A stretch of DNA of 64,000 bases from Diploscapter coronatus (Eukaryota; Nematoda; Chromadorea; Rhabditida; Rhabditidae): positions 73,617,201 to 73,681,200 of the forward strand of contig OZ038422.1 in the NCBI GenBank assembly GCA_964036155.1, written 5' to 3'. Positions within the stretch are counted from its first letter, which is position 1; every line of letters begins with the position of its first letter. Under the pieces are notes generated by a model. The model saw nothing but the letters and a program-made list of their open reading frames with translations. It was not told where the DNA came from and searched no databases. Positions 20,545-32,517 of this stretch are shown in pieces. Position numbers and translations under genes: made by a program.

Positions 20545-23327
20545 TCAAACGTTAAAACCACTAGGTTTATGACCCGGATCTTTAGTGAATAAAAATGGAT
20601 CTAATCTGGATGATGGCTCCAAGGCATCCACGAACACCGTCGAGAGATGAGTTGAATTATGTAGTGTCAGATAGATGAATCCGTAATTTCCTAGTCGTAC
20701 AGCGGAAAAAGGCTGAGCTATTGTCTCATTCGGGAAGGTGTGATCGTGACAGCCCTAAAATTCTATTTTAAAGGAAATAAAGTCAGGAAAGAAGCGACTT
20801 TCACATTTAGGAGAAAATATATATTTTTTAAAATCTAACTGAGCATGGTATGGCTTTTTATGGGCTAGATAATGTAGTCTAATTGAATAAAATTTCTGAA
20901 AGGCAATCTTACCGCTGCTCCAGTTAGAGTATAGACCGGTGTAGGACTATTGTGGAAGTGGTTAAGCTCCTGGTTGTCCAGAATGGGCGTTCCATTTCTG
21001 AGTGGCCAGTCTCGTTCGTAAGTATGTTTGTGGGCCCAGTAGACGGAGTCGACTCCATAGGTGTTGAACAGAGGCTCGAGGGCTGGGTAGCCGGGCGCTC
21101 CGTTTCGGGGCTTCAAATTTATTCTTATCATAATTAGTCATTAATTATTCGATTTTCATAGTCAAGTATTGTTAAGTATATAAGTTTTAATGTGTAATCA
21201 ATAATGTGTGCGTCATTTTTATTCTAATGATTTCGGATTCGCATGAGGCTATAAATCAATTTAAATTGATTATTGATGTTGATCATCGAAATTCATCATT
21301 AAAATTTTTGTGATAACTTGGAAAATAAAAAATTTCAATTTTTGATCATTTTCGGCCATTTATTTGGAGTCTTATCAATTTCCCCTTGACCAGATTAATT
21401 TGAAATGTTTTGCAAAATCTTCGACACGAAGCCATTTTTCCAGGAAATATGAAAATTTTGATCGCTGATTAAACGACGCGAATTTGCACTACCAGAAAAA
21501 AATTTTATCAGCTAACTATTTCGAACGTCAATAATAAGAATTCGTTGACAAATACACTCAGGTTAGTGACAAAAATTCAATGACATAAAATTGCTAATTT
21601 TCATAGGTCATTTGGTCAACAAGATATGAATTCTTATGATGTAATTTGAACTTTCATACCAGCGTATTTTCAGGGTTATGGCATCCTGATTTATGCTCGT
21701 TTGAGCAATACATCGGTCTGTGCATGAATAGAACTGTCCAGGCAGAATTCATGTTCTTAATTGCCTCAATTAAATATTTCATTCTCCTGATCAACTAACC
21801 GCTCTTAGATCTCTATAAAGCCAATTAAATTGCAATTGAGCTTCGGTTGACATATTGAACGCATAATACTCTGAGCTTATGCCGACGAAGTGATAATTAC
21901 CCAGGGTCACACTTAATTAGCTCGCTTAATTGGATAATTAATTAGTTAGTTACCCCCAAAATTGATTATCATTTAATACACCGTTCTGGGGCATGGTGAA
22001 CCGATTTTTGTAGTGCAAAAAGTCCTGGTTCTGTTCATGGTTGCCGGCGACCACCTGAAATTGAACAATTATAAATTTCCGTGATTTTTCGTGTTCGTGA
22101 AGTTTATTAGCAGGGGGTGTGGGGAAAATGTGAAAATTTATCTTTGTCGTGGAAATTTTCACGACTTACGTATCGCTTTTATCGCTGATAGAAAGGCGCT
22201 TAAGATTGTCGCTAAACTTTGGGTACTAATCATAACGTGTCTGCGTAAGCACAATTGCACTTGAATGACTTTTGACGTATTATAGTTTAAACGAATTGGA
22301 TTATACCATATAAGGAACGTAAGCGGCTATTGGTTGGATAGCGTTCATAAACTCGTCCCCTTTATCACCATTTTTGTCATCCAAATCGTAAGAAATGTCG
22401 CCTAAAATTTAAAATAAAAGAAGATTATAAAAAAAATTGCTATAAAATTTATCGTGAAATATCATCATACTTAGGAAAAGTTATTGTTAATATTGAGTTG
22501 TTAATCAAGTCTTTGCATATTTAAGAATTGGCATTCTCGAACTTGATTGCTATTTTCGCCTTTCTTACCAAAAATGAAATGAGGAAACATCTATACGAAT
22601 ATTCAAATTCCAAAAATCTATCAGATGACCCAATATAAGATTTTTTAACTAACCGATGTGGAAGACCAAGTCCAGCTCCCCTAATTTAGTCATTTCAATG
22701 AGGGGATCGAAAGAATAGCCATTCTTCACGGAAAAATCTCCGAAAACCGCCGCTCGGATTTCCCTATTCGGGTTGATCTGAGTGAAGAAAAAAACTTCAG
22801 ATTTGCCCTCATCTGAACCCACGGAGTAATCTGAATTTTATACTTTTTCGACTTTAGGAATGCTTAAAGATTACAATATTTCTGCCCAGGAGTTAAGAAC
22901 GGAATTATTCCTCGATAGGTAAACCGAGTGGTCGATTGTGAACCACCGTCAGTCCATTTAGTAACTTCAGCGGGGACTTTCGAGTTCAGAGCGTCGGAAG
23001 AAGGTCCGTAGTAAATGTAAGGCGAGGCTTTGTCTACTGAAATATAAAATTTTAAAAATATTTTTTTGATTATGATAAAAGATAATGGCTGAATAATCAA
23101 TAATGCAAAGAATATAATATAGTTCGTTTATTTTGAAACATAATCTATCTTTAGCAATATCAAAGTTTAAGCCTACAAGACTTCTGAGTGATCCAAGTAA
23201 CAGCCATCTCAGTAGGGTCATTCGTCAGACTCAAATGAACTTGTTCCGGCGCGTTTGAAGCATCGTTTGAAATCGGAAGTCCGGAAATTCCCGAAAAAGT
23301 CAATAGAGAAATCACCAAAGCCAGCAT
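20545..23327 (-). CDS. purple acid phosphatase (ACP7-like metallophosphoesterase), secreted
   Basis: Nine exons in phase give 433 residues: 23327-23177, 23036-22875, 22830-22654, 22401-22307, 22054-21954, 21911-21800, 21755-21660, 21110-20913, 20754-20545. A signal peptide (MLALVISLLTFSGISG) precedes APEQVHLSLTND, the N-terminal fibronectin-like domain typical of purple acid phosphatases. Metal-site blocks appear in order: AVFGDFSVKN, HIGDISYDLDD, VAGNHEQNQDF, VLFMHRPMYCSN and YWAHKHTYERDWP. The last block is the AHxH motif of animal ACP7. The enzyme should hydrolyse phosphomonoesters with a Fe/metal dinuclear centre. The first motif reads GDFS rather than the common GDxG, while the Asp ligand is kept. 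The C-terminal exon GCHDHTFPNE matches the ACP7 segment that follows the ITG(S/A)A block. The gene converges on nphp-4, with stop codons 121 bp apart. Confidence 0.93.
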
Positions 23328-23668
23328 TTTTTTCCAGATTACGGTAATTCGAAACTAACTAAGGAATGGGGTTTATATAATGGGTCTTATCAGTCATTAT
23401 TAGTGATTTAATGGACAATTTTCAAGGATAAAATATTTTAGATTTGCATGCCTTATCATGGAGGGAGAATTTGTGCAAAAAAGAAGTAGAAATGACTCTT
23501 TGACTTGCTACGTTTGTGTTAAGACCCTATCGCATGAGAACGAATGTTTACTTTTTCGTGCTAGAGATTAAATCATGATTATTGATCAAGAATTTATTGA
23601 ATCAAGCATTTTACACAGAAAAGGAATGATTTCTCTTGCCTTTTTCTTCCCTTCTTAAAAGGTAAGTA

Positions 23669-24505
23669 TTACGCTCCAATCTGAAAATTTTATTTAAATT
23701 TTGGAAAAAAAACTAATTTAATTCCTACCTTTTCTTTCAGCCGCTTCAAGGTAGCAATGAGTCCGGTTAGATCACGCTTTTCAAGAAGCTCATTGGGGAA
23801 GAATAGCTCATCTTTTCTGAAACAAAGAAAAAACTTGAAATAAAAAACGAGAACAATTACTTCAGTCCGATATTCTCCAGAGCTTCCAAGAAATTGAGCA
23901 TGTTGTCAGTTGCCGAGAAGACTGCTGGTTTCTGATTCACCGGACGAGGTAAGGATCGGGGGTTTAAACGCAGGACGAGTCTGGAATAATTATTCTAAGT
24001 TTTTTTTCTTTGATTTATTTAATTCAATCTAAGAACAGCTTCAATAGGTTATATAATTTCATTTACGAAGCCAATCTTTTTAGAAACATTATTTTAAAGT
24101 TTCATTACTGCCTGACAAAACCACCATGCAATTGATTAATACAAAATTTTCACTTGAAAATTATCTATTCTGAATCATATATATTCTTTTTTACAAATTC
24201 AAGTTTTACTTGCAAAGTATTTTCCCGTCATGCAGCACTTCCAAAATATCATCGCGGTCATGCGGCAAGCGTTCCGAAGTTACCCTCGACACCCACTGCA
24301 GGATCTCGTGCTCGACTTGATCGTCGCGTTTTCCTTGAAGCTTAATTTTCAAATATTTTTAACACATATTCTTTTATGAACCTACCCAACTTAATCTGAA
24401 CCCCCTGTCCTTTTTCGATCCATAACAGAAAGCAGATCCGTCAGGGTTAGAGGTCAGCTCAGGGTACTGAGAGTGGCCCGTGAATTTCTTCCAGCCTGCT
24501 GCCAT
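23669..24505 (-). CDS. single calponin-homology (CH) domain protein, transgelin/calponin-like
   Basis: Five exons in phase give 156 residues: 24505-24386, 24340-24210, 23980-23861, 23816-23729, 23680-23669. After MAAGWKKFTGHSQYPE there is one CH domain. HEILQWVSRVTSERLPHD is helix 1, ILEVLHDGKILCKLVLRLNP carries the DGxxLCKL core, and DNMLNFLEALENIGLKKDEL with LLEKRDLTGLIATLKRL complete the fold. The protein ends LKEKIGA, with no calponin repeats or long tail. Single type-3 CH domains bind actin or signalling partners in the calponin/transgelin group. The start ATG is 4 nt downstream of a TTTTCAG acceptor. The left inverted repeat of the 6-kb segment begins only 33 bp upstream of the ATG. Confidence 0.88.
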
Positions 24506-24537
24506 GGAGCTGAAAATTCTCAATTTCTAAACACTTT

Positions 24538-24937
24538 CAAAAATAAATTTGCGTTGAAGAAAAAATAACTCGGGTAAGGACAAAAATTGAGAGAAATTGT
24601 TCTGATAAAGAAGAAAAGGTTTGCATAAATTCTACAGGAAAAGGATCTTTTAAAAGGAGTTGCTGATAAATTCGAAAAGAAACCCTGAGAAAGTTTCCAA
24701 AGAAAGATTTTACAAGAAAATTGAACACTGACAATTTTCACCGCAATTTCGAAAGTGGACAGTCATTTTTTGCCGCACCACATCATTCTCGAGTGAATTG
24801 TTTATTCTCGGGGGCGTAACGAGGAAGCGGATTGGGGAAATCTCGAGAACGAAGCTCGATAAGCACGGTGATGAGAAAACTGAGAACTGATAATGAAACC
24901 AGGTTTGGTGAGAAAATTGTATCGCGAGGATCATGAT
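24538..24937 (-). repeat. left arm of about 400-bp inverted repeat pair
   Basis: Reverse complement of 30142-30545 at roughly 90% identity by eye. Shared blocks include AAGAAGAAAAGGTTTGCATA, TCGAAAGTGGACAGTCA and GCGAGGATCATGATT. Together the arms bound a 6-kb AT-rich segment. Open frames in both arms encode the same low-complexity peptide but look like chance frames of the repeat. The outer edge lies 33 bp from the start codon of the CH-domain gene. Confidence 0.85.
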
Positions 24938-26270
24938 TGAGATATTCGGAACCCTACATTTTAAGGCATGAAAATTGTTTGGATGAATTTTTGCTCAAAA
25001 TATTATAGACTCTAGCAAGCGAATACTGCGCAACGATGAAGTCTATGAAATGAGAATTTCCCTGAAACTTATTTCTTAAAAATGTTAGATTGAAATTGGT
25101 GAATCGAGATGAACAATCAATATCACGAAGAATTGAATTTTCAAGATTATTTACGTGATGCACAATTTCCTTGAAACTCGTTTTATACAAGAAAATTGAT
25201 AACTTCCATGATTCATATCGTTAATGAAAATGGCTTGCAAAATACTCGACAATTCTGAGCTTCTTTCTCGGAATTTTGCTTCTTTAATCCTCTCGTGTTT
25301 CCGTTTTCTCCGAATTTCCTTTGACTCTCTAACTTCTTGTCCTCTCTGTAAATACCCTAAGTAAATTCGGTCGGGGCCTCCGAGAACCGGACCGATTAAT
25401 TTTAACATTCTCGCTGATTTTACTTTGCACATATTTTCTAGCCAACAATTCGTAAATGAAGTTTTACGGGCATTCGAAATCTCGAGAAAATATGGGCTTG
25501 GGATATTATCCAGGAGTTTTGAATGAGACTTCAATGGTACCCTTGGTCAATTGAATTATTGGGTTTGCATAATGTTAGGTATCAATATCTTCTGTATAAA
25601 CTTTGATTCTGATTCTACATTTTGAATGTAGGCTTGAAATAAATTACCGCATTAAATATGGATCCTACATGTCAATCATCTCGAATCTAAAGGATACCCA
25701 AGAGAAAAACAGATTTCTAGTACAAATTTGTACCTCTATCACAATTTATTCATCTACTTAGAATAAGGTTAACAAATAGTTCGAAGTTAGAAAATAGTGT
25801 AAAAGACTCAAATACTCGTTTCAACTACATGAACAGTTCGAGATAAATTTCGCCTGGAGGAATTTAACGTGGTTGGCGGTGGCAAACCTGGTTTAACACG
25901 TTTGTGCCTAAATTTAATAGAATACATTTAAAAAAAAGCTCAGTTAATAAAATCATCGTTGATGTTCAAATAACTGGTTATGCAATTTGTCGCACAGAAA
26001 AGTGGGCACTGCTTTTTCTCGTTACCATCCAGTGGGGGTATGTTAGAAAGAGTGCCTTTGCCGGAAGGAGAAAATGGCGCCGCCCACTTTTTGGTGCGGA
26101 AAATTGCTTAACCTGTTTGGATCATAACATCATGTTCATTAACAATCGAAACAAGGTGTTTTTTTATTTCTTTGCGCTGATCTCTAACTATCGACTTTTT
26201 TCTTTTCATCTCTTCACTTTTCTATTTCCTTTGACCTGCATTTACAAAACCGCTTGTCAATGAACATGTG
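24938..26270. other. AT-rich spacer inside the inverted-repeat segment
   Basis: No exon with a credible family match was seen on either strand. The sequence is AT-rich and forms the downstream (3') side of the seven-helix receptor gene. No transposase-like motif was recognised. Confidence 0.4.
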
Positions 26271-28038
26271 TTAGTGTGCATGCCATCGATACCTCCGACA
26301 GACGAAATCGACAATCGCTTTTCTCCTTGCTGGCGATGATACCAGAAATGATAGTGGTAAGTTTAATGATAATGACAGCGATTCACAAAGTCGTATGATA
26401 ATGGTTATAATTGGATTAGCTAATAATATTTCAAGTATATTCCAACTGTTTCTATCCATCTCCCATTTCCATTGGAATGACATAAATAGATAAAGTAAAA
26501 TCATAACGAACTGCAATTTTTGTTTGTAAAAATGCAACGCACTTGTTTACGAGAATTTTGATTGAATTCATACATGATGAAATGCAATGAATAGCATTTG
26601 AAGTAGAATTCTCCTGTTTTGTGACTTATAATTACGAGTAGAAAATGATGATATGTACTTCATTTTAAAATAAATTAAAATGTATAGCAATGTAGCGCAA
26701 AATCCACTTATGTCGAACACCATAGGCACCATCTAAATTAATGATTAAAAAGCTATCAGGACTTTAATTCATTGAACTCTAACAAAATTTTATAAATCAT
26801 GATGGTTATATTAATGACTTACTAAAAGGATCGGTGCAAATAGCTTAATTCGTTCATGATCAAGTCGAAAAATCATAAGTATATGTAAGGTAATATAAAT
26901 CATGTAAAAGAATATCGCAAACAGATAAAATACTTTAATGATTGTTGTAAGTCGTTTGCTGAAATGACGATATAATAATTTTAAGTCACAAACAAAAAGA
27001 CTTCATAGAATTAAATGCCTATCACACCTGTTTAGGAGTATTGGAGAAATGGTTTTCATATCAAAAATAATAGATATTCTTTGAATTATTAATAGCATGT
27101 TCAATAACGTTATCACTGTACTAGCAATAGGGCTAATTAAAACCATTAATAATAAATAAGAAGGAAGTAAGATGAGGAATACTTGTATGCAGATGTAAAG
27201 AAAAAGAATAATTTGACGTAATTTGATCACTATATCATTCATCCCAATATCCGATGAATGAATAATGCATATTTGCTTAGTCGATTCTGAAATAAATCAA
27301 CGTAGTAACAGTCAATTAACCAGCTATTGTCGACTTTTAAAATACGGATAATTCAAATAGCGACACAGACGATTTTTCATTTTCTCGCAAAATGATGTGC
27401 ACAATGAAGAAATTTTGAGCAGTGGATGAGGTTCTTTCCCTCCGGCTATCTTTCATATCCTCTAGTCAGTTTTTTGCGCGTTAATGGTAACTATTCGAGA
27501 TTTCACTCAAACCAAAATATTTTTGATAAATTCTATACATACGGTCAATAAAATAATAATCAAGAATGTTAATTGTAACCAACGTTCCAAATAAACATGA
27601 AGCATTTAAAACGTATATTATCGTCAATCGTTGTAAATGAAGGAGTATTTTCAAATGATAGTGCTGCAATTTGTATATTTGTAATCATATATGGAAATAT
27701 TCCATCTTAATTTGACCAATTTGAAATGGCTATGCCTAAGCATAAGTTGCGTTGTTAAAAACTCAATCTTGAGTGAACTTGATTAATCAAACAACTCATA
27801 AAACAATATCGATTTTCAATAAATTTTTTTACTCATATATCGAGATTATCTACTCTTTAAAATATTCATACGGAAAAAAATCGACTTAATCATCTAAAAT
27901 GTTAACTTACTAGTGTATCTTTCCTTAGAAGATGAATCGACATAACATAGAATGTATGAATTATTATTATGGGAATTATAAACGTTAGTATTATTATCAT
28001 GATTCCCTTTATTACACGGTAGGCATCCGTGTCAAAAT
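26271..28038 (-). CDS. seven-transmembrane chemoreceptor-type protein (N-terminus unresolved)
   Basis: Six exons, all phase-consistent, give 356 residues to the stop: 28038-27911, 27663-27513, 27286-27028, 26958-26823, 26732-26574, 26510-26271. The hydrophobic segments are GIMIIILTFIIPIIIIHTFY, RLTIIYVLNASCLFGTLVTI, IILFLYICIQVFLILLPSYL, PIASTVITLLNMLLII, FYLFAIFFYMIYITLHILMI, MVPMVFDISGFCATLLYILI and FVMILLYLFMSF, plus the final IITIIIRLCESLSLSLNLPL. A basic cytoplasmic loop (STRNYKSQNRRILLQ) and tail (SSPARRKAIVDFVCRR) resemble nematode serpentine receptors. The specific Sr family was not identified. A 5' exon supplying the start codon should lie upstream of 28038, or translation starts at the Met in the first hydrophobic segment. 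The consistent phase over 1,071 nt argues against a chance artefact of AT-rich DNA. It is probably chemosensory. Confidence 0.68.
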
Positions 28039-30018
28039 CTACAAATTGAATTCAATAATTGATATTTAGCGTATACTTTTTAAAAAATTTATTCTGGTTG
28101 TATTTTGAAGATATATTTTAGACGCACTATGATAATGATAAATTATAACTGGAAGTAAGTTTTAATTTATCAATGACTCTATATTGAGTTCAATTTTATT
28201 GGAAAGTAAGACTATTAGTGGCTCGTATTTTAAAGCTGTGATCAACTGCAATTTCTAATGGCATTTGTGAATTTAATTTAATTTATCTAGGTTGGTGCTC
28301 AAAATTCGGGGGAAAAATAATGACGTAATACCACTAATATATTTGAGATTATATTCTTACCTATGAACGTGTTATTATTACAATCCATGAGTAACAGTAT
28401 CAAAAATTATTCCCTAGTATGGCTGCTAAATTTTTGAAATATTAAATTGGAACTTTTATGGCGATAATAATCTCAACTTGAACCTATTTGACTAAAGAGT
28501 GTATTTTATAGTCATTTTTAGCTAGAAACTCGCGTTATTTCATTCTAGCAAGTTTGCATAATAGATTCGTTTCAATCTAACATTCGTATTAATTTATCTA
28601 ATGTTAGAGTAAGCTATTTCATAACATCTGTCAATAAAAATTATTTTTAAGTCCGAAGATCAGTTTACGCTCTTTCTAAAATAACTTTGCAATTTTGCAC
28701 CTGCTTAGTCAATGTTATTTAGCAAAACTTAGCAGTTGTTTGCTTTTTCATTACCATTATAGGAGTGTTCTATGTCTTCGTATCGCTTGATAATCAAGGT
28801 TCAAACTTCGACATTTAAAAGAGTATGTTTGCAAGACTCGAACAACTGTCCGCATTTCAGAAAAAAAAGTCTCACAAATCGTGATTTGATCACAGAGTTG
28901 GGTACTTCTATGAGTCCTAATCACAAACCGAGGAGACCAGGCTCTGCCTCCAAAAGTGGTCGGAGCTATGCTAATTTGAAAATCGCGATTTATATGAACA
29001 AATGCTCGTTAGATGGTACAAAGAAATTTTGTTCGTTTTACATCATTTTTCAAAAATTCCCAAAGATTTAAATACTTGATAGAATGGGTCTTAGGATGTC
29101 AACCACTTGTTGGTTACGGTAGACCATTCCGATGTTAAAGTAGGGGGTAAAAATACCCTCAAAATATACAGAAAACCACATTTCCTGAACAACAAATATG
29201 TTACAACTTTGAAATAAACACTATAGGATGATAAAGGAGTTCGAGCTGCACTGATATCAGCAATAAAAAGTAGGAAACACATGCGGTCCTTTTTGAGATA
29301 AAAATGCCTAAAGAGAGTGTGGTCAGGGGTCGAATTTTTAAATATCGAACCAAATGTCGCATATTATACATCAAACGAAAGCCCTTGAAAAACTGAGAAA
29401 ATGTTGTGAAAATCAGCCCGATTTGTGGACCCCTGTTTATACCGACTTTGGCCCTTATTGACATTCACTCTTAAAATAAAAGAATCTGAAATCATTTTGT
29501 TCAAAAATACCCTAAATGACGATATGTTCGCAATTTTATTTGAGAACGTTTTCAAAGATCAGCAAGAATATTGCAGATTTACGTATCTACTGGCCTTTAT
29601 AATTTGTCATTTTCCGAGTCTGAAGTGGTCAATTATTAATACACTTTGAAGAGCATTTTTCTTTTAAACTGCAAGCACCTGTTAATGACAGTTAAGTATA
29701 TTTTGCAAAATGAAGAATTATGAACATTTAACCTTTTTACTTGGATTTTATGATAAAAGTTGTCTTGAAATTTCGAATAACTGAATAACTATTTTTATAA
29801 AAGTGACAATAATAATTTTTATGGCAAATTTGAAACTTGAATATCACAATTTTTTTTATTAAAAACACTAAAAATGCAATCGTGCACATCATAAAATAAT
29901 AATAATAAAATTTTGGCATTAAAAATCTACTGTTGAATATAGTAAACTTGCAACGAAGAAAATATACATAAAAGCGCAGAAAATGCTTCAAGGCTTCAAC
30001 TATTTTCTTAATTCAATT
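28039..30018. other. AT-rich region upstream of the receptor gene
   Basis: No supported gene. It probably holds the missing first exon and promoter of the seven-helix receptor. Open frames near 28772-29071 and 29425-29649 on the plus strand lack splice logic and family character. Confidence 0.4.
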
Positions 30019-30137
30019 CAGACCTAGGGAAGACCATCATCAGAAACCCCTTACGGCCTATCTCGCCATAAAAATGTTCCCTCTGCGACCTATATCCCCT
30101 AATTTTTTTTCTCTGACGAAAGTGCTCCCTAGGTCTG
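30019..30137. mobile_element. 119-bp MITE with CAGACCTAGGGA ends
   Basis: Terminal inverted repeats CAGACCTAGGGA and TCCCTAGGTCTG bound 119 bp with no coding capacity. The flanks ATTCAATT and ATTCCAAT match at 6 of 8 positions, a possible degraded 8-bp duplication as in hAT elements. It lies immediately inside the right arm of the large inverted repeat. Confidence 0.5.
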
Positions 30138-30141
30138 ATTC

Positions 30142-30545
30142 CAATCATGATCCTCGCGATAAAGTTTTCCCACCAAACCTGATCTTATTTTCAGTTCTCA
30201 GTTTTATTATCACCGTGCTCATTGAGCTTCGTTCTCGAGATTTCCCCAATCTACTTCCTCGTTACGCCCTCGAGAATAAACAACTCATTCGAGAATGATG
30301 TGATGCAGCAAAAAGTGACTGTCCACTTTCGAAATTGAGGTGAAAATTGTCAGTTTTCAATTTTCTTGTAAAATCTTTCGCTGGAAACTTTCTCAGGGTT
30401 TCTTTTCGAATCTATCAGCAACTCCTTTCAAAAGATCCTTTTCCTGTAGAATTTATGCAAACCTTTTCTTCTTTATCAGAACAATTTCTCCTATTTTTGT
30501 CTTTGTCCGAGTTATTTTGTCTTCAACATAAATTTATTTTTTAAG
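30142..30545 (+). repeat. right arm of about 400-bp inverted repeat pair
   Basis: Inverted copy of 24538-24937, diverged by scattered substitutions and small indels. It ends about 300 bp before the start codon of the ShK-like gene, so each arm lies upstream of a gene transcribed away from the segment. Confidence 0.85.
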
Positions 30546-30841
30546 ACAGTCTTTGAGAGATTCAACCAAGGGGTGACCAGTGGCAAAAGTGTCGCTTTTC
30601 CGAGACTTTTTAGTGTTAACTAATTATATTCAATCTGGGAATGGTAAATTCGGGTTCTTTTTTTCGACATTTTCAGCTTCGGGTCTGGGGACCAAATTGC
30701 AAAAGTCATTCCAACACCACAAAATCTATATCAAATTGTTCAGCTCGACGAGCTGAGTCGAATGGCGCGAACATTTTCTTAATCTGATTTTCCTATCACA
30801 AGTTACGACTAAAAGCAGTACAATTTTTTTTTGCAAAAATC

Positions 30842-31610
30842 ATGGATTGTCGTGTGGTCGGTCTCGCCGTTTTTGTGGTTTTCGTATCGTCCGTCATTTC
30901 TCAGAGAACCCCCCAATATGGATGCAGCAATATTCAGTCTGGTAAGGATATGTATCCATTTCTGGCAACTCTAACTATACCCTTAAGCGAAATTCTAAAT
31001 TTGATCGATTCAAACTTAAGGATATAGTTTGATGCTTTTCAACCGAGACTTTATATATTCAAAAATTTAATTAATGATTGACTTTTTCAGCCTGCTTCGC
31101 GGTGAATGCTTCGGGTCCGATGCTCTACATCTGTCCTGATGGTAAGTAGTTGCGTAATTTTTATCTCGAAAAAGCTCAACGACGTGTTAACATTTTCGAA
31201 ATTGTGTTATTTCGGTCAAACATTGGCCCTAATATGACCAAAATTTAGTAATTTTCAGTTTTTTTTAATGTGATCGTTAATTAGCATAATTTTTACCCTA
31301 TTACGTCAAAAATTGAGTAATTTCGACCTAAAATCGTGGTTATTTCAGGTATGGCTTGCCTAAGCAACTCTACCTGCTGCAAATTTGAGGATATCATTCA
31401 GAATGGGGGCGGGTCTAACACCGCCAGGCCCGTCGCCAACTGCGTCGACAGGCCTAACCCAAGAACCGGAGTGTCTGACTGTTCAAAAATGGTAGCCCTA
31501 CCATTTCATTACCAAAAATGGTACTATAAAGGTTAACCAAATTATAACTTCAGGCCAGCTACTGCAACGACCCCGCCTACTACAAAGTGATGACCGATAA
31601 ATGCCCTAAG
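30842..31610 (+). CDS. secreted Cys-rich protein with ShKT-like region (3' end unresolved)
   Basis: Four exons in phase: 30842-30941, 31091-31141, 31349-31491, 31554-31610. A signal peptide (LAVFVVFVSSVISQ) precedes a Cys-rich segment containing LYICPDGMACLSNSTCCKF. An incomplete ShKT-like domain follows: NCVDRPNPRTGVSDCSKM, then SYCNDPAYYKVMTDKCPK. A full ShKT domain should end with two more Cys shortly after CPK. No exon with the usual TCxxC end was found. If the GTG at 32082 is joined, the protein stops at once. A poor candidate exon (SECQDYSKWCGTG) starts near 32158 in the right phase. ShKT modules in nematodes occur in secreted channel-blocking or protease-associated proteins. The function here is not known. 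Confidence 0.65.
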
Positions 31611-32517
31611 GTAGGTGATATTGCCAACCTGGTTCTTATGGTACCATAATTGGTTCCTAGTATGCTATAATTTGCCCTTTTTTTAGCATAATACAGGTCT
31701 TAGAGTTTCAAAAATGCTTCTAAATACCAACAATTTTAAAATATATCATCATTTTCATATGTAATTTTCTAAATCCTATTTTTAATCTAAAAATCCTTTT
31801 TTCGACCGAAATTAATTTTTTAGAGCTGAAGATACAAATTTTAGACTTGCAAATTCTGCTAAATTTTGGACCTATAATCATCGGAAAAAACATCTCGGAG
31901 CTTAATAAATTTTTGTTATTATTCATTATATTACATTTGAAAATTTGAATGATTTATAAATTCCATAGCAAGCAAAGTCGAATGAATAAATTTCACTATT
32001 AATATAATGTGAAAAAGTAAATTCAAATTGTCTTTATATCGACGATAATTCATTAAAAATACAATGCATGCTAACAGGTGTAAATGGTGATGAGATGAGT
32101 ATGATGCCTAAAATTAGTCTTCTTTCGACTATATCCCTGGCCAAGCCCAGCGTTAAGAGTGAATGTCAAGATTATTCAAAGTGGTGCGGAACAGGGGTCC
32201 GTCGATTTAGCTGATTTTCACATATGTTGTTCAGTTTTTCACGCTGATTCTCATGTCTACTTCATGGGAGTTTTCGCTGGTTCGCTCATTGACGCTGGAC
32301 ACGATGCATCAAATACCCGTTCAACGGGATTTCCGGCATCATCTTGCCATCTGACATTTATACCACACACGGCTCTTTTCAATAATAAACTTTATTTCCT
32401 AGATTCCTATAACCCGTACAATGAGAAGGAAACACGAACATAGTAAGGCAATCATTATCTATGTAGAAGGAAGAGCAAACACATCTATCAACAAACGAGA
32501 AACGCTCCGTTTCCTAT
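31611..32517. other. spacer between ShK-like gene and UGT
   Basis: AT-rich, with no firmly supported exon. It should contain the missing 3' end of the ShK-like gene. A spliceable frame near 32158-32220 encodes two Cys but lacks the usual ShKT spacing. Confidence 0.35.

Noticed and set aside
24520..24741. Matching peptides in both arms of the inverted repeat as a transposase piece
   Set aside because: The similarity reflects DNA-level repeat identity. The peptides are short, have no catalytic motifs and have no continuing exons.
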